This document shows positions 34,699 through 42,993 of a stretch of DNA of 64,000 nucleotides, piece by piece. Each line of letters opens with the position of its first letter. Positions within the stretch are counted from its first letter, which is position 1. This DNA is from Lachnospiraceae bacterium (GTDB lineage: Bacteria > Bacillota > Clostridia > Lachnospirales > Lachnospiraceae): assembly GCA_021771695.1 (NCBI GenBank), contig JAETON010000001.1, positions 62,001-126,000 of the forward strand, read 5' to 3'. The position numbers and the translations under genes were made by a program. The notes under the pieces are model-generated. The model was not told the DNA's origin. It saw only the letters and a program-made list of their open reading frames with translations, and did not search any database.

Positions 34699-36342
34699 TT
34701 ATTCTACAGATAACAGGAAATAGTAAATTGGCTGTCCGCCGTATTCCAGTTGTACGTCGCAGTCTTCGTATTTTTCTTCTACTCTGCTAAGAAGTGCTTG
34801 TGCATCTTCTTCTTTCATATCCTGTCCATAATAAATACAGATTAATTCACTGTCTTCGTCCACCATATCATCAATCAAATCCATCGTGACACCTTCAATA
34901 CTGCTGCCAACTTCTTGAATTCCATCATCATCAATTCCCATAATATCGTCAATTTTAATTTCTTTTCCATTAATGGATGTGTCTCTGACTGCATAAGTGA
35001 CTTCTCCTGTTTTTACATATTCGATGATTTCTTTCATATTTTCTTCATTGGTTTCAACATCTGCTTCTGCTTCAAAACCAATAAATGCAGAAATACCCTG
35101 TGGAACAGTGGTGGTTGGAATAATAACGATCTCTTTATCTTCTACCAAAGACTGTGCCTGTGTTGCTGCTAAAATAATATTCTTATTATTCGGCAGAATG
35201 AAAACCGTATCTGCATTTACCTGATCAATGGCATTTAGCATATCTTCTGTACTTGGATTCATCGTCTGCCCGCCTTCAATCAGATAATCGACTCCCAATC
35301 CGCGGAAAATGTCATTTAAACCTTCCCCAATGGAAACAGCAACAAATCCGTACGGCTTTCTCGGTTCTTCCTTCTTAGAAACTTGTGCTTCTTCCTGGGT
35401 TAATGCAAGACGTTCCTGATGTTCTTCTCTCATATTGTCAATCTTCATGCTGGTCAAGGCACCATAAGAAAGCCCTTTTTCAATAGCTTTTCCCGGATGA
35501 TTTGTATGCACATGCACTTTTACAATATCTTCATCTCCTACTACGACAACACAATCACCAATGCCGGATAAATACTTCTTAAAGTCTAATTCATTTTCCT
35601 CGGTCCATTCTTTTTCCGTCATAACAATAAATTCTGTACAATATCCAAACTTAATATCTTCTTCAGATGTTACTGCATCGGATACGGTCACTTTCTTTGC
35701 AGGTTTTGGCACATCGGATAAATCAATCTCCTTGCCAAGAAGCACATCCACAGCTCCCTGCAGGAATTCTACCAATCCTTGTCCTCCGGAATCCACAACT
35801 CCAGCTTCTTTTAATACCGGCAGCATCTCCGGCGTACGTTTCAAAACTGCATTTGCTTCCTCCATAACAATCTCTGCAAATTTTTCAAATTCTTCTTCTT
35901 TTCTTGCAGTTCTGACAGCCATCTCTGCAGTCCCTTTGGCTACGGTAAGAATCGTTCCTTCTTTCGGCTTCATAACAGCTTTGTATGCAGTATCTACCGC
36001 ATGTTTAAATCCAACTGCCGCTGCCTTTGTATCCAATACTTCCTGAGTTTTCACTCCTTTATAAAATCCACGGAATAACTGTGATAAAATAACTCCAGAA
36101 TTTCCTCTGGCTCCACGAAGTGAACCGCCTGATAATCCTCTCGTTACTTCCTTAATCGTCAGTTCCGGTGCATTTCCAACTTCTTTGGCAGCCGCCATCG
36201 CTGTCATCGTCATATTGGTTCCTGTATCTCCATCAGGAACCGGAAATACATTCAGTTCATTAATATATTCTTTGTGCGCCTCCAAACGTTTCGCACCGCC
36301 TATTAACATCTTTTGCAATAAAGACGCGTCTATCTGTTTCAT
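34699..36342 (-). CDS. fakA: DhaL-domain kinase, FakA/YloV family
   Basis: In studied Firmicutes FakA phosphorylates fatty acids bound by FakB; this homologue was long called YloV. The N-terminal DhaL domain carries the ADP/Mg-binding NVFPVPDGDTGTNM, then GGSLRGARGNSGVILSQ. A middle domain and the C-terminal DegV-like region (about residues 330-547, with PNNKNIILAA) follow. The 547-residue length is typical. It follows asp23 by 18 nt, the conserved asp23-yloV pair. No fakB is in the window, so the substrate is inferred from family only. Confidence 0.9.
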   Translation of the reverse strand: MKQIDASLLQKMLIGGAKRLEAHKEYINELNVFPVPDGDTGTNMTMTAMAAAKEVGNAPELTIKEVTRGLSGGSLRGARGNSGVILSQLFRGFYKGVKTQEVLDTKAAAVGFKHAVDTAYKAVMKPKEGTILTVAKGTAEMAVRTARKEEEFEKFAEIVMEEANAVLKRTPEMLPVLKEAGVVDSGGQGLVEFLQGAVDVLLGKEIDLSDVPKPAKKVTVSDAVTSEEDIKFGYCTEFIVMTEKEWTEENELDFKKYLSGIGDCVVVVGDEDIVKVHVHTNHPGKAIEKGLSYGALTSMKIDNMREEHQERLALTQEEAQVSKKEEPRKPYGFVAVSIGEGLNDIFRGLGVDYLIEGGQTMNPSTEDMLNAIDQVNADTVFILPNNKNIILAATQAQSLVEDKEIVIIPTTTVPQGISAFIGFEAEADVETNEENMKEIIEYVKTGEVTYAVRDTSINGKEIKIDDIMGIDDDGIQEVGSSIEGVTMDLIDDMVDEDSELICIYYGQDMKEEDAQALLSRVEEKYEDCDVQLEYGGQPIYYFLLSVE

Positions 36343-36360
36343 ATTCCTCTGCCTCCATTA

Positions 36361-36717
36361 TTATCCAATATCTTTTACGCCTTCAACGTATATATTAATC
36401 TGTTCTACTTCCAAACTTGTAAATTCTTCCACTCTGTATTTTACAGATTCCATTAAATTATTCGCAACTGTGGAAATAGACACACCATAAGAAACAATAA
36501 TATGAAACTCAATAGTGATCTTGTTGTTCTTAACAGAAACAAACACGCCTTTTCTGATATTATCCCTAGTAAGTAATTTTACAATTCCGTCTTTTACATT
36601 GACCATTGCCATTCCGATAATGCCAAAACATCCAAGGGCACAAATTCCTGCATATTTTGCAATCACTTGATTTTCAATGGAAATTTCTCCATTCTTCGTA
36701 TTCATATGTCCTTTCAT
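36361..36717 (-). CDS. Asp23/Gls24 family envelope stress protein (YloU-like)
   Basis: This is a 118-residue Asp23-domain protein. Members lie at the membrane or cytosol and are linked with envelope stress; the B. subtilis counterpart is YloU. Visible features are the beta-rich ISIENQVIAKYAGICALGC start and the paired strand pattern ending IEFHIIVSYGVSI and EQINIYVEGV. GGAGG lies 9 nt upstream of the ATG. It is the first gene of the asp23-fakA unit and is divergent from rpmB, the order seen in Bacillus. Confidence 0.92.
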   Translation of the reverse strand: MKGHMNTKNGEISIENQVIAKYAGICALGCFGIIGMAMVNVKDGIVKLLTRDNIRKGVFVSVKNNKITIEFHIIVSYGVSISTVANNLMESVKYRVEEFTSLEVEQINIYVEGVKDIG

Positions 36718-36794
36718 AAATTATTACCTCCAACCGAGAATTCATATATTCTGATTATACTATTTATCGTTCAAAAAGAAAAGCAAATTTATTC

Positions 36795-36823
36795 TTGATT
36801 TTTATAAATCAATCTGTTAGAAT
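36795..36823 (+). promoter_or_regulatory. Sigma-A-type promoter for rpmB
   Basis: On the plus strand TTGATT (36795-36800) is followed after 17 nt by TAGAAT (36818-36823), giving a 5' leader of about 50 nt. Confidence 0.65.
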
Positions 36824-36882
36824 GAAATAGTTGTCGAGCCCGGAACGAAAAAGGGAAAAGATTTGAAGAAGGAGGTGCTAAC

Positions 36883-37068
36883 ATGGCAAAATGTGCTATT
36901 TGTGGAAAAGGCGCTCATTTTGGAAATGCAGTCAGTCACTCACATAGAAGATCAAACAAAATGTGGAAATCAAATATTAAATCCGTAAGAGTTAAAGTAG
37001 ACGGCGGAGCAAAGAAAATGTACGTTTGTACTTCTTGCTTAAGATCCGGTAAGGTTGAACGCGCTTAA
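36883..37068 (+). CDS. rpmB: 50S ribosomal protein L28
   Basis: This 61-residue ribosomal protein begins MAKCAICGKGAHFGNAVSHS. CxxC pairs near both ends (CAICG, CTSCL) mark the zinc-binding form. AAGGAGGTG lies 7 nt before the ATG. It is monocistronic with its own promoter and terminator. Confidence 0.98.
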   Translation: MAKCAICGKGAHFGNAVSHSHRRSNKMWKSNIKSVRVKVDGGAKKMYVCTSCLRSGKVERA

Positions 37069-37099
37069 TCTATTACGATTTATTTAATATAGAACCACT

Positions 37100-37127
37100 A
37101 AGAACTGGACATGTCCAGTTCTTTTTT
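37100..37127 (+). terminator. Terminator after rpmB
   Basis: The perfect palindrome AGAACTGGACATGTCCAGTT(CT) is followed by TTTTTT. Its T-run overlaps the last codons of the convergent 45-residue ORF. Confidence 0.92.
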
Positions 37128-37263
37128 ATTGAAAAAACAAACAGTAACCCAATACCCAGCTTACCATGCACATCATTATTTTTGTAAATTCATGATCTAT
37201 AAATAATCCCGTCAAAAGTCCGATTCCAAAAAAGAAAAAAGCAATTGCGCATACTCGTTTCAT
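37126..37263 (-). CDS. Small hydrophobic membrane protein (45 aa, not in ORF track)
   Basis: I do not recognise this gene. It runs from an ATG at 37263 to a TAA at 37126. AAAGGAAG lies about 8 nt upstream of the start. The product begins MKRVCAIAFFFFGIGLLTG and has two predicted membrane segments separated by a charged turn (DHEFTK), then VSWVLGYCLFF. It is too short for the ORF track. Its stop overlaps the T-run of the rpmB terminator from the other side. Position, RBS and hydrophobic pattern all support real coding, but I know of no homologue. Confidence 0.6.
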   Translation of the reverse strand: MKRVCAIAFFFFGIGLLTGLFIDHEFTKIMMCMVSWVLGYCLFFQ

Positions 37264-37312
37264 CGTCTCTTCCTTTCAGCTATTATTATATAGTTTATGC
37301 CGGAAAAGAAAA

Positions 37313-37339
37313 AAAGGACCAAATACTTTTAGGTCCTTT
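37313..37339 (-). terminator. Terminator after gerW
   Basis: In the minus direction AAAGGACC pairs with GGTCCTTT around an 11-nt loop and is followed by TTTTCTTTTCC. Confidence 0.85.
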
Positions 37340-37358
37340 CATCAAAATTACTTTTTCT

Positions 37359-37739
37359 TTATGGTTCTTCTTTTTCTAAGTCTTCTACAATATCTTCCAG
37401 TGTTTCTTCCTTTTTGGTAAATTTATCAATCACATCCGGCACCATATCCAAAAGTTTTACAATGGTTTCCTGATTCTTTACATTCACCAGTTTTGTTTGT
37501 CCATTTTGAATGACCAAAACTGCACTTGGTATCAATTTTCCGCCGATACCGCCGCCGCTTTTATTCTTTTTATCTGCTTCAAAAGCTCCGGCTCCCATTC
37601 CAAAAGATACATCTACCAATGGCAGAATGATCGTATCCTTAATATAAATCGGCTCTCCTACAACTGTTTTGGATGTTAAAAATCCTTCCATTCCGTTAAA
37701 TAAAGAGCTGACGGTTTCATTAAAATTTTCTTTGCTCAT
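37359..37739 (-). CDS. gerW: GerW family sporulation protein (YtfJ)
   Basis: Members are needed for normal spore germination in Bacillus. The conserved core is here: GEPIYIKDTIILPLVDVSFGMGAG, then a glycine-rich GGGIGGKLIPSAVLVI. The length of 126 and acidic tail (EDIVEDLEKEEP) are usual. AGGAGG precedes the ATG. It follows the DUF2953 gene by 4 nt, the same ytfI-ytfJ pairing known in B. subtilis. Confidence 0.92.
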   Translation of the reverse strand: MSKENFNETVSSLFNGMEGFLTSKTVVGEPIYIKDTIILPLVDVSFGMGAGAFEADKKNKSGGGIGGKLIPSAVLVIQNGQTKLVNVKNQETIVKLLDMVPDVIDKFTKKEETLEDIVEDLEKEEP

Positions 37740-37743
37740 ATGA

Positions 37744-38703
37744 CTAACCTCCTATCATTTCTGCCACACGGTCTTTTTGCTTTAATAAATCTTTATCCCG
37801 GTAAACATTCCATGCAAGTTTTAAAAGCTGATATCTTCGGATTCTCCCTGCCGCAAGAATATGTCCTTTCAAAACACTTCGCTGAAAATCCGGTGTAATA
37901 TCTAAATGACTTCCGTAAATCGGCATTGTCATTGCAAGACATCCAAGAACTTTTCCAGTAAGTGCGGGATCTTCCAGCCCAAATACCAGATTCCCCTCCA
38001 ATCTCTGGGGAAACAAATATTTCAGCCCATCCATCCCGTATTTTCTTAATCTAGACAATGCAGCACGTAATTCATCATCTTCCAGCAGTTCCTTAAAGTC
38101 CTTTGCTTTTTTTGATATTTCCCTAAGCTTTCCAATAATCTCTCTGCACTTATTATAACATTTTTTTAAAAAACCTACGATTCTTTTTCCCGGAAATTCT
38201 CTTTTTTTCTCTTTTTTCTCTTTAAATGCCATATGTTCTGCTGATATTTCTTCTGATTCATCCCAAGAAAAATCCAGTACATCCTGTGATTCTTCTTTTT
38301 TTTCCTGCACCGGTCCTATTTTAAAATTATCCGGCTTTTCTATGTGATTTTGAACCGGATCTTTCATCTCTGTTTTTGAATTCTTTGATTTTGAAGCTGA
38401 TCGTTCTTCCACTACAGATTCTTTCACTTCTTTACCGCCAAGCAGCGACCATTTCTTGGCGTCTGTCCGATATACCGGAAACCCAAAAACTTTGACTGTT
38501 AAATCGATATCCTCTTCATAGGCAGCTTTCATACGTAAGAATATCAATGCCCATGAGACTTTCACCTTAAAATGCGGACTTTTCCCATCAAAATCCCCTT
38601 CCAGCCGATAAGCAATAGGACAAATGAGCAGAATCAATAACATTATAACCGGAATCAGCAAAAGGATTCCAAGTGTTTTTAAAATCAAAAATACAATGCT
38701 CAT
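37744..38703 (-). CDS. DUF2953 domain membrane protein (YtfI-like)
   Basis: The N terminus is one long hydrophobic segment (TLGILLLIPVIMLLILLI), followed by a beta-rich part and a highly charged stretch about residues 100-190 rich in K and E. The DUF2953 core comes last (LEGNLVFGLEDPALTGKVLG, PDFQRSVLKGHILAAGRIR). It is usually found next to GerW in spore-formers, but the biochemical role is unknown. The start is the ATG at 38703 (MSIVFLILKTL) with GGAGAG upstream. It overlaps the preceding gene by ATGA. Confidence 0.85.
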   Translation of the reverse strand: MSIVFLILKTLGILLLIPVIMLLILLICPIAYRLEGDFDGKSPHFKVKVSWALIFLRMKAAYEEDIDLTVKVFGFPVYRTDAKKWSLLGGKEVKESVVEERSASKSKNSKTEMKDPVQNHIEKPDNFKIGPVQEKKEESQDVLDFSWDESEEISAEHMAFKEKKEKKREFPGKRIVGFLKKCYNKCREIIGKLREISKKAKDFKELLEDDELRAALSRLRKYGMDGLKYLFPQRLEGNLVFGLEDPALTGKVLGCLAMTMPIYGSHLDITPDFQRSVLKGHILAAGRIRRYQLLKLAWNVYRDKDLLKQKDRVAEMIGG

Positions 38704-39017
38704 GCCTTCTCTCCACAAAAGTATTCTTCTACACGCTCTATCATTTGACATTCTGCCATATCATCCACCATCCGCTGTAAAATTACAAGAGCATCTTTTC
38801 TGCCTGCTGCCAGCCCAACAATGATGATATTGCAGGATTCATAAAAATCGGAAAGTAAATCCTCATAAGAATAAATTTCTAAAATCCCGGATCCCCATTG
38901 CGGTAATGTAATACAATATAATCCCGGTATTCTTTTCCTCTTCTGAATTCTTTTTCTCAGAATATTTCTCTCCGGTTTTAATATTTCAGATATGTACACA
39001 CCTTCTGCAATTTTCAT
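38700..39017 (-). CDS. Conserved hypothetical protein, 105 aa
   Basis: I do not recognise this protein. It begins MKIAEGVYISEILKPER; a basic patch RKRIQKRKR follows, then a compact globular part with alternating strands and helices (NIIIVGLAAGRKDALVILQ) and a closing VEEYFCGEKA. There is no signal peptide or membrane segment. The start is the ATG at 39017, with GGAGGG upstream; the track start adds 21 residues. It overlaps the DUF2953 gene by ATGA, so the three genes down to gerW form a tightly coupled unit, suggesting a spore-related role by context only. Confidence 0.7.
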   Translation of the reverse strand: MKIAEGVYISEILKPERNILRKRIQKRKRIPGLYCITLPQWGSGILEIYSYEDLLSDFYESCNIIIVGLAAGRKDALVILQRMVDDMAECQMIERVEEYFCGEKA

Positions 39018-39041
39018 GATTCCCTCCTGCAATCGAAACAA

Positions 39042-39092
39042 AGCGGACGAATCCGCTCTCAAATAAGAACGGGGATGCATCGCTACATCCCC
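39042..39092 (-). terminator. Tandem hairpins after pyk
   Basis: In the minus direction a GGGGATG/CATCCCC hairpin (39071-39092) is followed by an AGCGGA/TCCGCT hairpin (39042-39057) and TTTGTTT. Both U-tracts are imperfect. Confidence 0.55.
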
Positions 39093-39115
39093 ATTTTATC
39101 ATATATTTCTGTCGA

Positions 39116-40549
39116 TTATTCACCAATCTTAACGACTTTAATCATATTTGTCACACCTTTTCCACGGTGGTCAGCCGGTCCTCCTCCAGTCAATACCAAA
39201 ATATCATCCTGATTTGCAAGACCTGCATCTAATACGATGTCTGTAGCTTCATCCAAAATATCTTTGGTGGTTTCCGCTTTATGGGATTTAAACGGACGAA
39301 CTCCCCAATATAACTGCATTTTACGAACTGCTGCCTCATCTGGTGACAATCCGATAATCTGTGCATCAGGTTTAAATTTGGATACAATTCTTGCTGTAAA
39401 TCCAGACATACTGGAAGCCAAAATACATTTTGCATTCAAATTATGTGCAGTCTGTACTGCAGAATAAGCAACTGCTGCGGAAATTCCGCGGCTTACATAA
39501 GCAAAACGATAATCTCTTACTTTTGTATCCAAATGAATCTCTGTAGAAATCGCAATCTGATGCATCATACGAACTGCTTCTACCGGATGTTTTCCTTTTG
39601 CAGTTTCACCAGATAACATAATTGCATCTGTTCCATCATAAATGGCATTGGCAACGTCCGTAACTTCCGCTCTCGTTGGACGAGGGTTACGAATCATAGA
39701 ATCCAGCATCTGTGTTGCGGTTACAACCGGCTTAAATGCTTTGTTACATTTCTTGATAATTGCTTTCTGTAAGAATGGTACTTCTTCTGCCGGAATTTCA
39801 ACGCCTAAGTCTCCACGTGCAATCATAACACCTTCGGATGCTTCAATAATCGCATCAATATTTTCTACGCCTTCGATATTTTCAATCTTAGAAATAACAC
39901 CTGCATGAGAATCATGTGCAGCAATAATATCATTAATTTCATTTACAGCATCTGCATTACGAATAAAAGAAGCCGCAATAAAATCAATTCCGTTTTCCAA
40001 ACCAAATTCAATATCCGCTTTATCTTTTTCTGTAATAGAAGGAAGATTTACTTTTACATTTGGTACATTCACACCTTTACGGCTTCCAAGCAGTCCGCCG
40101 TTTACAACTTCACATACGATATCTGTTCCATCTTTAATTTCTTTTACGCGTAATTCAATCAAACCATCATCAATTAAGATTGTATTTCCTGCTTCCACAT
40201 CCTCTGGAAGTTCAGCATATGTAATGCTGACAATTGCATCACTGCCTTCCACTTCTCTGGTTGTCAATACAAATTCCTGATTTTCTTTTAGTTCAACATC
40301 ATCACCGCCTGCAAGTAATCCTGTACGGATTTCCGGACCCTTTGTATCCAGTAAAATAGCAATCGGTAAGCCAAGTTCCTCTCTAAATTTCTTAATTCTT
40401 TTAATTCTTCCTAACTGCTCCTCGTGGTCTCCATGAGAAAAGTTCAGGCGGGCAATGTCCATTCCTTCCAGCATCAGCTGCTTTAATACAGCATCGTCAT
40501 CTGTTGCTGGTCCCATAGTACAAATAATTTTAGTCTTTTTCGTTAGCAT
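39116..40549 (-). CDS. pyk: Pyruvate kinase
   Basis: This makes pyruvate and ATP from phosphoenolpyruvate. Visible are TKIICTMGPATDDD, MDIARLNFSHGDHEEQ, the catalytic GVEIPAEEVPFLQK and VTATQMLDSMIRNPRPTRAEVTD. At 477 residues it is the simple form, without the PEP-utiliser C-terminal domain seen in Bacillus. AAAGGAG lies 7 nt before the ATG. It lies 36 nt after the rhomboid-like gene. Confidence 0.98.
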   Translation of the reverse strand: MLTKKTKIICTMGPATDDDAVLKQLMLEGMDIARLNFSHGDHEEQLGRIKRIKKFREELGLPIAILLDTKGPEIRTGLLAGGDDVELKENQEFVLTTREVEGSDAIVSITYAELPEDVEAGNTILIDDGLIELRVKEIKDGTDIVCEVVNGGLLGSRKGVNVPNVKVNLPSITEKDKADIEFGLENGIDFIAASFIRNADAVNEINDIIAAHDSHAGVISKIENIEGVENIDAIIEASEGVMIARGDLGVEIPAEEVPFLQKAIIKKCNKAFKPVVTATQMLDSMIRNPRPTRAEVTDVANAIYDGTDAIMLSGETAKGKHPVEAVRMMHQIAISTEIHLDTKVRDYRFAYVSRGISAAVAYSAVQTAHNLNAKCILASSMSGFTARIVSKFKPDAQIIGLSPDEAAVRKMQLYWGVRPFKSHKAETTKDILDEATDIVLDAGLANQDDILVLTGGGPADHRGKGVTNMIKVVKIGE

Positions 40550-40585
40550 AGTGTTCTCCTTTAAAATTCATATAATATTAATAAC

Positions 40586-41455
40586 TCACCTTTTTACATG
40601 CTTATGGGTAAACAAATGATCTTGACAGTATTCGTAATCCCCATCGCATTTGGAACAATAACGGAATTCCAGTGCTGGATCGTCAAGTTCCGTACGGTGG
40701 CATATTGCACATTCATGTACAGCACCGTTTTTCTTATGCCCTCTGGAAGCTTTGGTCTGAAAATCTTTCCGCCGTCTCTTTCCTGATACTTTCCCGGCAA
40801 AAGACGCCCCCCGGCTTTTTATTTTCTTCATAGAAAAGAAAAATAATAAAAAATTCAACAAAGCCACTATAATAGATACTTTAACTGAAATTCCAGGAAC
40901 TGTAAAGCCTGATTTCAAAAAAATGCACGTAAGGTACAAACCGTCTAAATATGCCAGCCACTTTACACGAATCGGAAGTATCATATAAAGATACACCTGC
41001 ATATCCGGAAACATCATGGCATATGCCAGAAACAACGTAATATTCAGATAAAAAGTATCCATATATACTGCGGCTCCTGCCAGTTCTCCTCCAGAAAAAG
41101 CAAGTGCTGCATATGTAAGGAACGCTCCTAAAATAGTTCCTAACACTCCAATAAAATAATACATGTTAAACCGAAAGCTTCCCCATACCTGTTCTAAAGA
41201 AGATGCAATCGAATAATAAAACAGTAAAACAAAAATAATAAAAAACAGACTGGTATTCGGACCTATCAGCAAAAATGTAACTAAACGCCATACCTGTCCA
41301 TGAAGAATCAAATAAGGATTCAAATTCAGCATAAAGTACAATTCCGGTGAAACTCTCTGAATTACATAACCAATTGCATATAAAAGTACAATTATTTTCG
41401 GAAGATTGGGGATCGCATATTTCCCAAACTTCTCTTCCAATCTATTCAGCCACAT
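40586..41455 (-). CDS. Rhomboid-like membrane protein without visible catalytic motif, C-terminal zinc ribbon
   Basis: Six or so membrane segments with rhomboid/Derlin-like landmarks (LNPYLILHGQVWRLVTFLLI, SLEQVWGSFRFNMYYFIGVLG) suggest a rhomboid fold. However, the GxSG motif that carries the catalytic Ser is absent; the matching region reads VYMDTFYLNITLFLAYAMMFPD. The protein is therefore probably a pseudoprotease. A basic linker (KVSGKRRRKDF) leads to a cytosolic zinc-ribbon-like end with CAICH and CSKCD plus a CQDHLFTHKH tail. It is 289 residues long and lies between corA and pyk in the same direction. Function is unknown. Confidence 0.72.
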   Translation of the reverse strand: MWLNRLEEKFGKYAIPNLPKIIVLLYAIGYVIQRVSPELYFMLNLNPYLILHGQVWRLVTFLLIGPNTSLFFIIFVLLFYYSIASSLEQVWGSFRFNMYYFIGVLGTILGAFLTYAALAFSGGELAGAAVYMDTFYLNITLFLAYAMMFPDMQVYLYMILPIRVKWLAYLDGLYLTCIFLKSGFTVPGISVKVSIIVALLNFLLFFFSMKKIKSRGASFAGKVSGKRRRKDFQTKASRGHKKNGAVHECAICHRTELDDPALEFRYCSKCDGDYEYCQDHLFTHKHVKR

Positions 41456-41473
41456 AACAAACCTTTCTTAATC

Positions 41474-42406
41474 TCAAAACATTTTTTTCTTTCCTAAAAT
41501 AATACCACCAATAACAGTGAAAATTAAAGAAGAAATCACCAAAACAGCAAATCCATAAGGCGATTTTGCCAAAGGAACCGGTACATTCATTCCCCAAAAG
41601 CTGGCAATCATCGTTGGTATGGACATGACAATCGTAATAACCGCCAATACTTTCATGACAATATTTAGATTATTGGAAATAACAGAGGCATATGCATCCA
41701 TGGTCCCGCTTAAAATGTTGCTGTAAATATCCGCCATTTCAATTGCCTGCTTGTTCTCAATAATAACATCATCCAGCAGTTCTTCATCTTCCGGATACTG
41801 TTTGATTCTATCATTCTTTAACAATTTTTCCAAAACCAATTCATTTCCCCGTAATGATGTAGAAAAATACACCAAACTCTTTTCCAGCTCTAAAAGTTCA
41901 ATCAGTTCTTGATTTTTCGTAGAAATATGGAGCTGCTTTTCTACCTCATCACTTTTCTTATCAATAGAACGCAGATACTGAAGATATAAGGAAGCATTTC
42001 GATAAAGAATCTGTAAAATAAATCTTGTACGCTTAAATGTCCAAAAGTTCCGCACCCTGCCGTCACGAAAATCAGATAAAACCGGAGTATCCATCAGACA
42101 AACGGTAATAATCACGTCTTGTCCTAAAATAATGCCGCACGGAATTGTTAGAAAATATTCTTTTTCTTTTCTTTCTTCTGTTACCGGAATATCCACGATA
42201 ATCAATGTATAATCATCTTCTACCTCAATACGTGATCGTTCTTCTTCATCCAAAGGAGCTTTCAAATGATCAAGCTCAATCTTATGGTCTCTGGCTACTT
42301 GAACCAATTCTGATGCCGTAGGATGGATCAAAGATACCCATGTACCTTCCATAGGCTCACTGATTTCATTGATTTGATGATCCATTGTACGATAATACTT
42401 AATCAT
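41474..42406 (-). CDS. corA: CorA family divalent metal ion transporter
   Basis: CorA is a pentameric Mg2+/Co2+ channel. The N-terminal soluble funnel and long helix (about residues 1-245) lead to two C-terminal membrane segments. The signature GMN sits in SFWGMNVPVPLAK at the loop, and the chain ends with a basic GKKKMF. The start is the ATG at 42406 (MIKYYRTMDHQ) with AAGGAGG upstream; the track start adds 15 residues from the leader. The 310-residue length is typical. Confidence 0.93.
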   Translation of the reverse strand: MIKYYRTMDHQINEISEPMEGTWVSLIHPTASELVQVARDHKIELDHLKAPLDEEERSRIEVEDDYTLIIVDIPVTEERKEKEYFLTIPCGIILGQDVIITVCLMDTPVLSDFRDGRVRNFWTFKRTRFILQILYRNASLYLQYLRSIDKKSDEVEKQLHISTKNQELIELLELEKSLVYFSTSLRGNELVLEKLLKNDRIKQYPEDEELLDDVIIENKQAIEMADIYSNILSGTMDAYASVISNNLNIVMKVLAVITIVMSIPTMIASFWGMNVPVPLAKSPYGFAVLVISSLIFTVIGGIILGKKKMF

Positions 42407-42423
42407 AACTGCCTCCTTTTTGC

Positions 42424-42459
42424 AGCGGTGCCAAATCCCTGCCGGCATCATGCACCGCT
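42424..42459. promoter_or_regulatory. Inverted repeat in the corA leader
   Basis: AGCGGTGC and GCACCGCT form an 8-bp stem enclosing 20 nt that itself contains GCCGGC. On the minus strand it ends 9 nt before the AAGGAGG of corA. On the plus strand it is followed by CTTTTG. It could be a weak terminator for lysM or a structured leader. Confidence 0.4.
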
Positions 42460-42490
42460 CTTTTGCATATCTTATTTTATTATAAATAAC

Positions 42491-42835
42491 TCATTTTGCT
42501 TTGTCAATTAACACTACTGTACCAACCGGCAAGGACAAATCCCTTATTTTTTTGTTAGATTTTGCCAAATTTTCCACTGTAGTTTTGTTAGATTTTGCTA
42601 TACCAAGTACCGTATCTCCTTTTTTTACAACATAAGGCACAAATGCTCCAGATACCACTGGCGTAAATCCCGGTATACAAAGTTCATCCCCCGGCTGTAA
42701 ATTGTACACATTGACATATGGATTCCGAAGCATAATATCTTTCACTCGGATTCCATAAGTAACTGCAATCTGATAAAGCGTATCTTTTTCTTTTACTACA
42801 TAAATACTTCCATTACATTTTTTCTGGTCTGCCAT
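42491..42835 (-). CDS. Two-LysM-domain protein
   Basis: The 114-residue product consists of two LysM modules: residues about 11-56 (YVVKEKDTLYQIAVTYGI to GDELCIPG) and 67-112 (YVVKKGDTVLGIAKSNKTT to GTVVLID). LysM binds peptidoglycan or chitin-like glycans. There is no signal peptide, so the protein may be a spore-coat or mother-cell component or be released otherwise. GGGGAAG precedes the ATG. It is divergent from the giant activase gene and is followed by corA. Confidence 0.85.
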   Translation of the reverse strand: MADQKKCNGSIYVVKEKDTLYQIAVTYGIRVKDIMLRNPYVNVYNLQPGDELCIPGFTPVVSGAFVPYVVKKGDTVLGIAKSNKTTVENLAKSNKKIRDLSLPVGTVVLIDKAK

Positions 42836-42922
42836 GCTGCTTCCCCTGCTTTTTTATTAGATTATGCCGTTCTTCCTTTTTGTTTCCATTATTTTCACCA
42901 AAAAAAATAATTATATTCCTAT

Positions 42923-42950
42923 TTGCAAATATATTATTTTCGATTATAAT
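42923..42950 (+). promoter_or_regulatory. Sigma-A-type promoter for the activase gene
   Basis: On the plus strand TTGCAA (42923-42928) is followed after 16 nt by TATAAT (42945-42950), 43 nt before the ATG at 42994. Confidence 0.6.
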
Positions 42951-42993
42951 AAGGAATAATGTTCATGCAAATTAGAAAGAGGTATACGAAAAG

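Noticed and set aside
35561-36046. 161-residue plus-strand ORF opposite fakA
   Set aside because: Its serine/threonine/proline-rich sequence is the mirror of the fakA frame; no RBS and no homology that I recognise.
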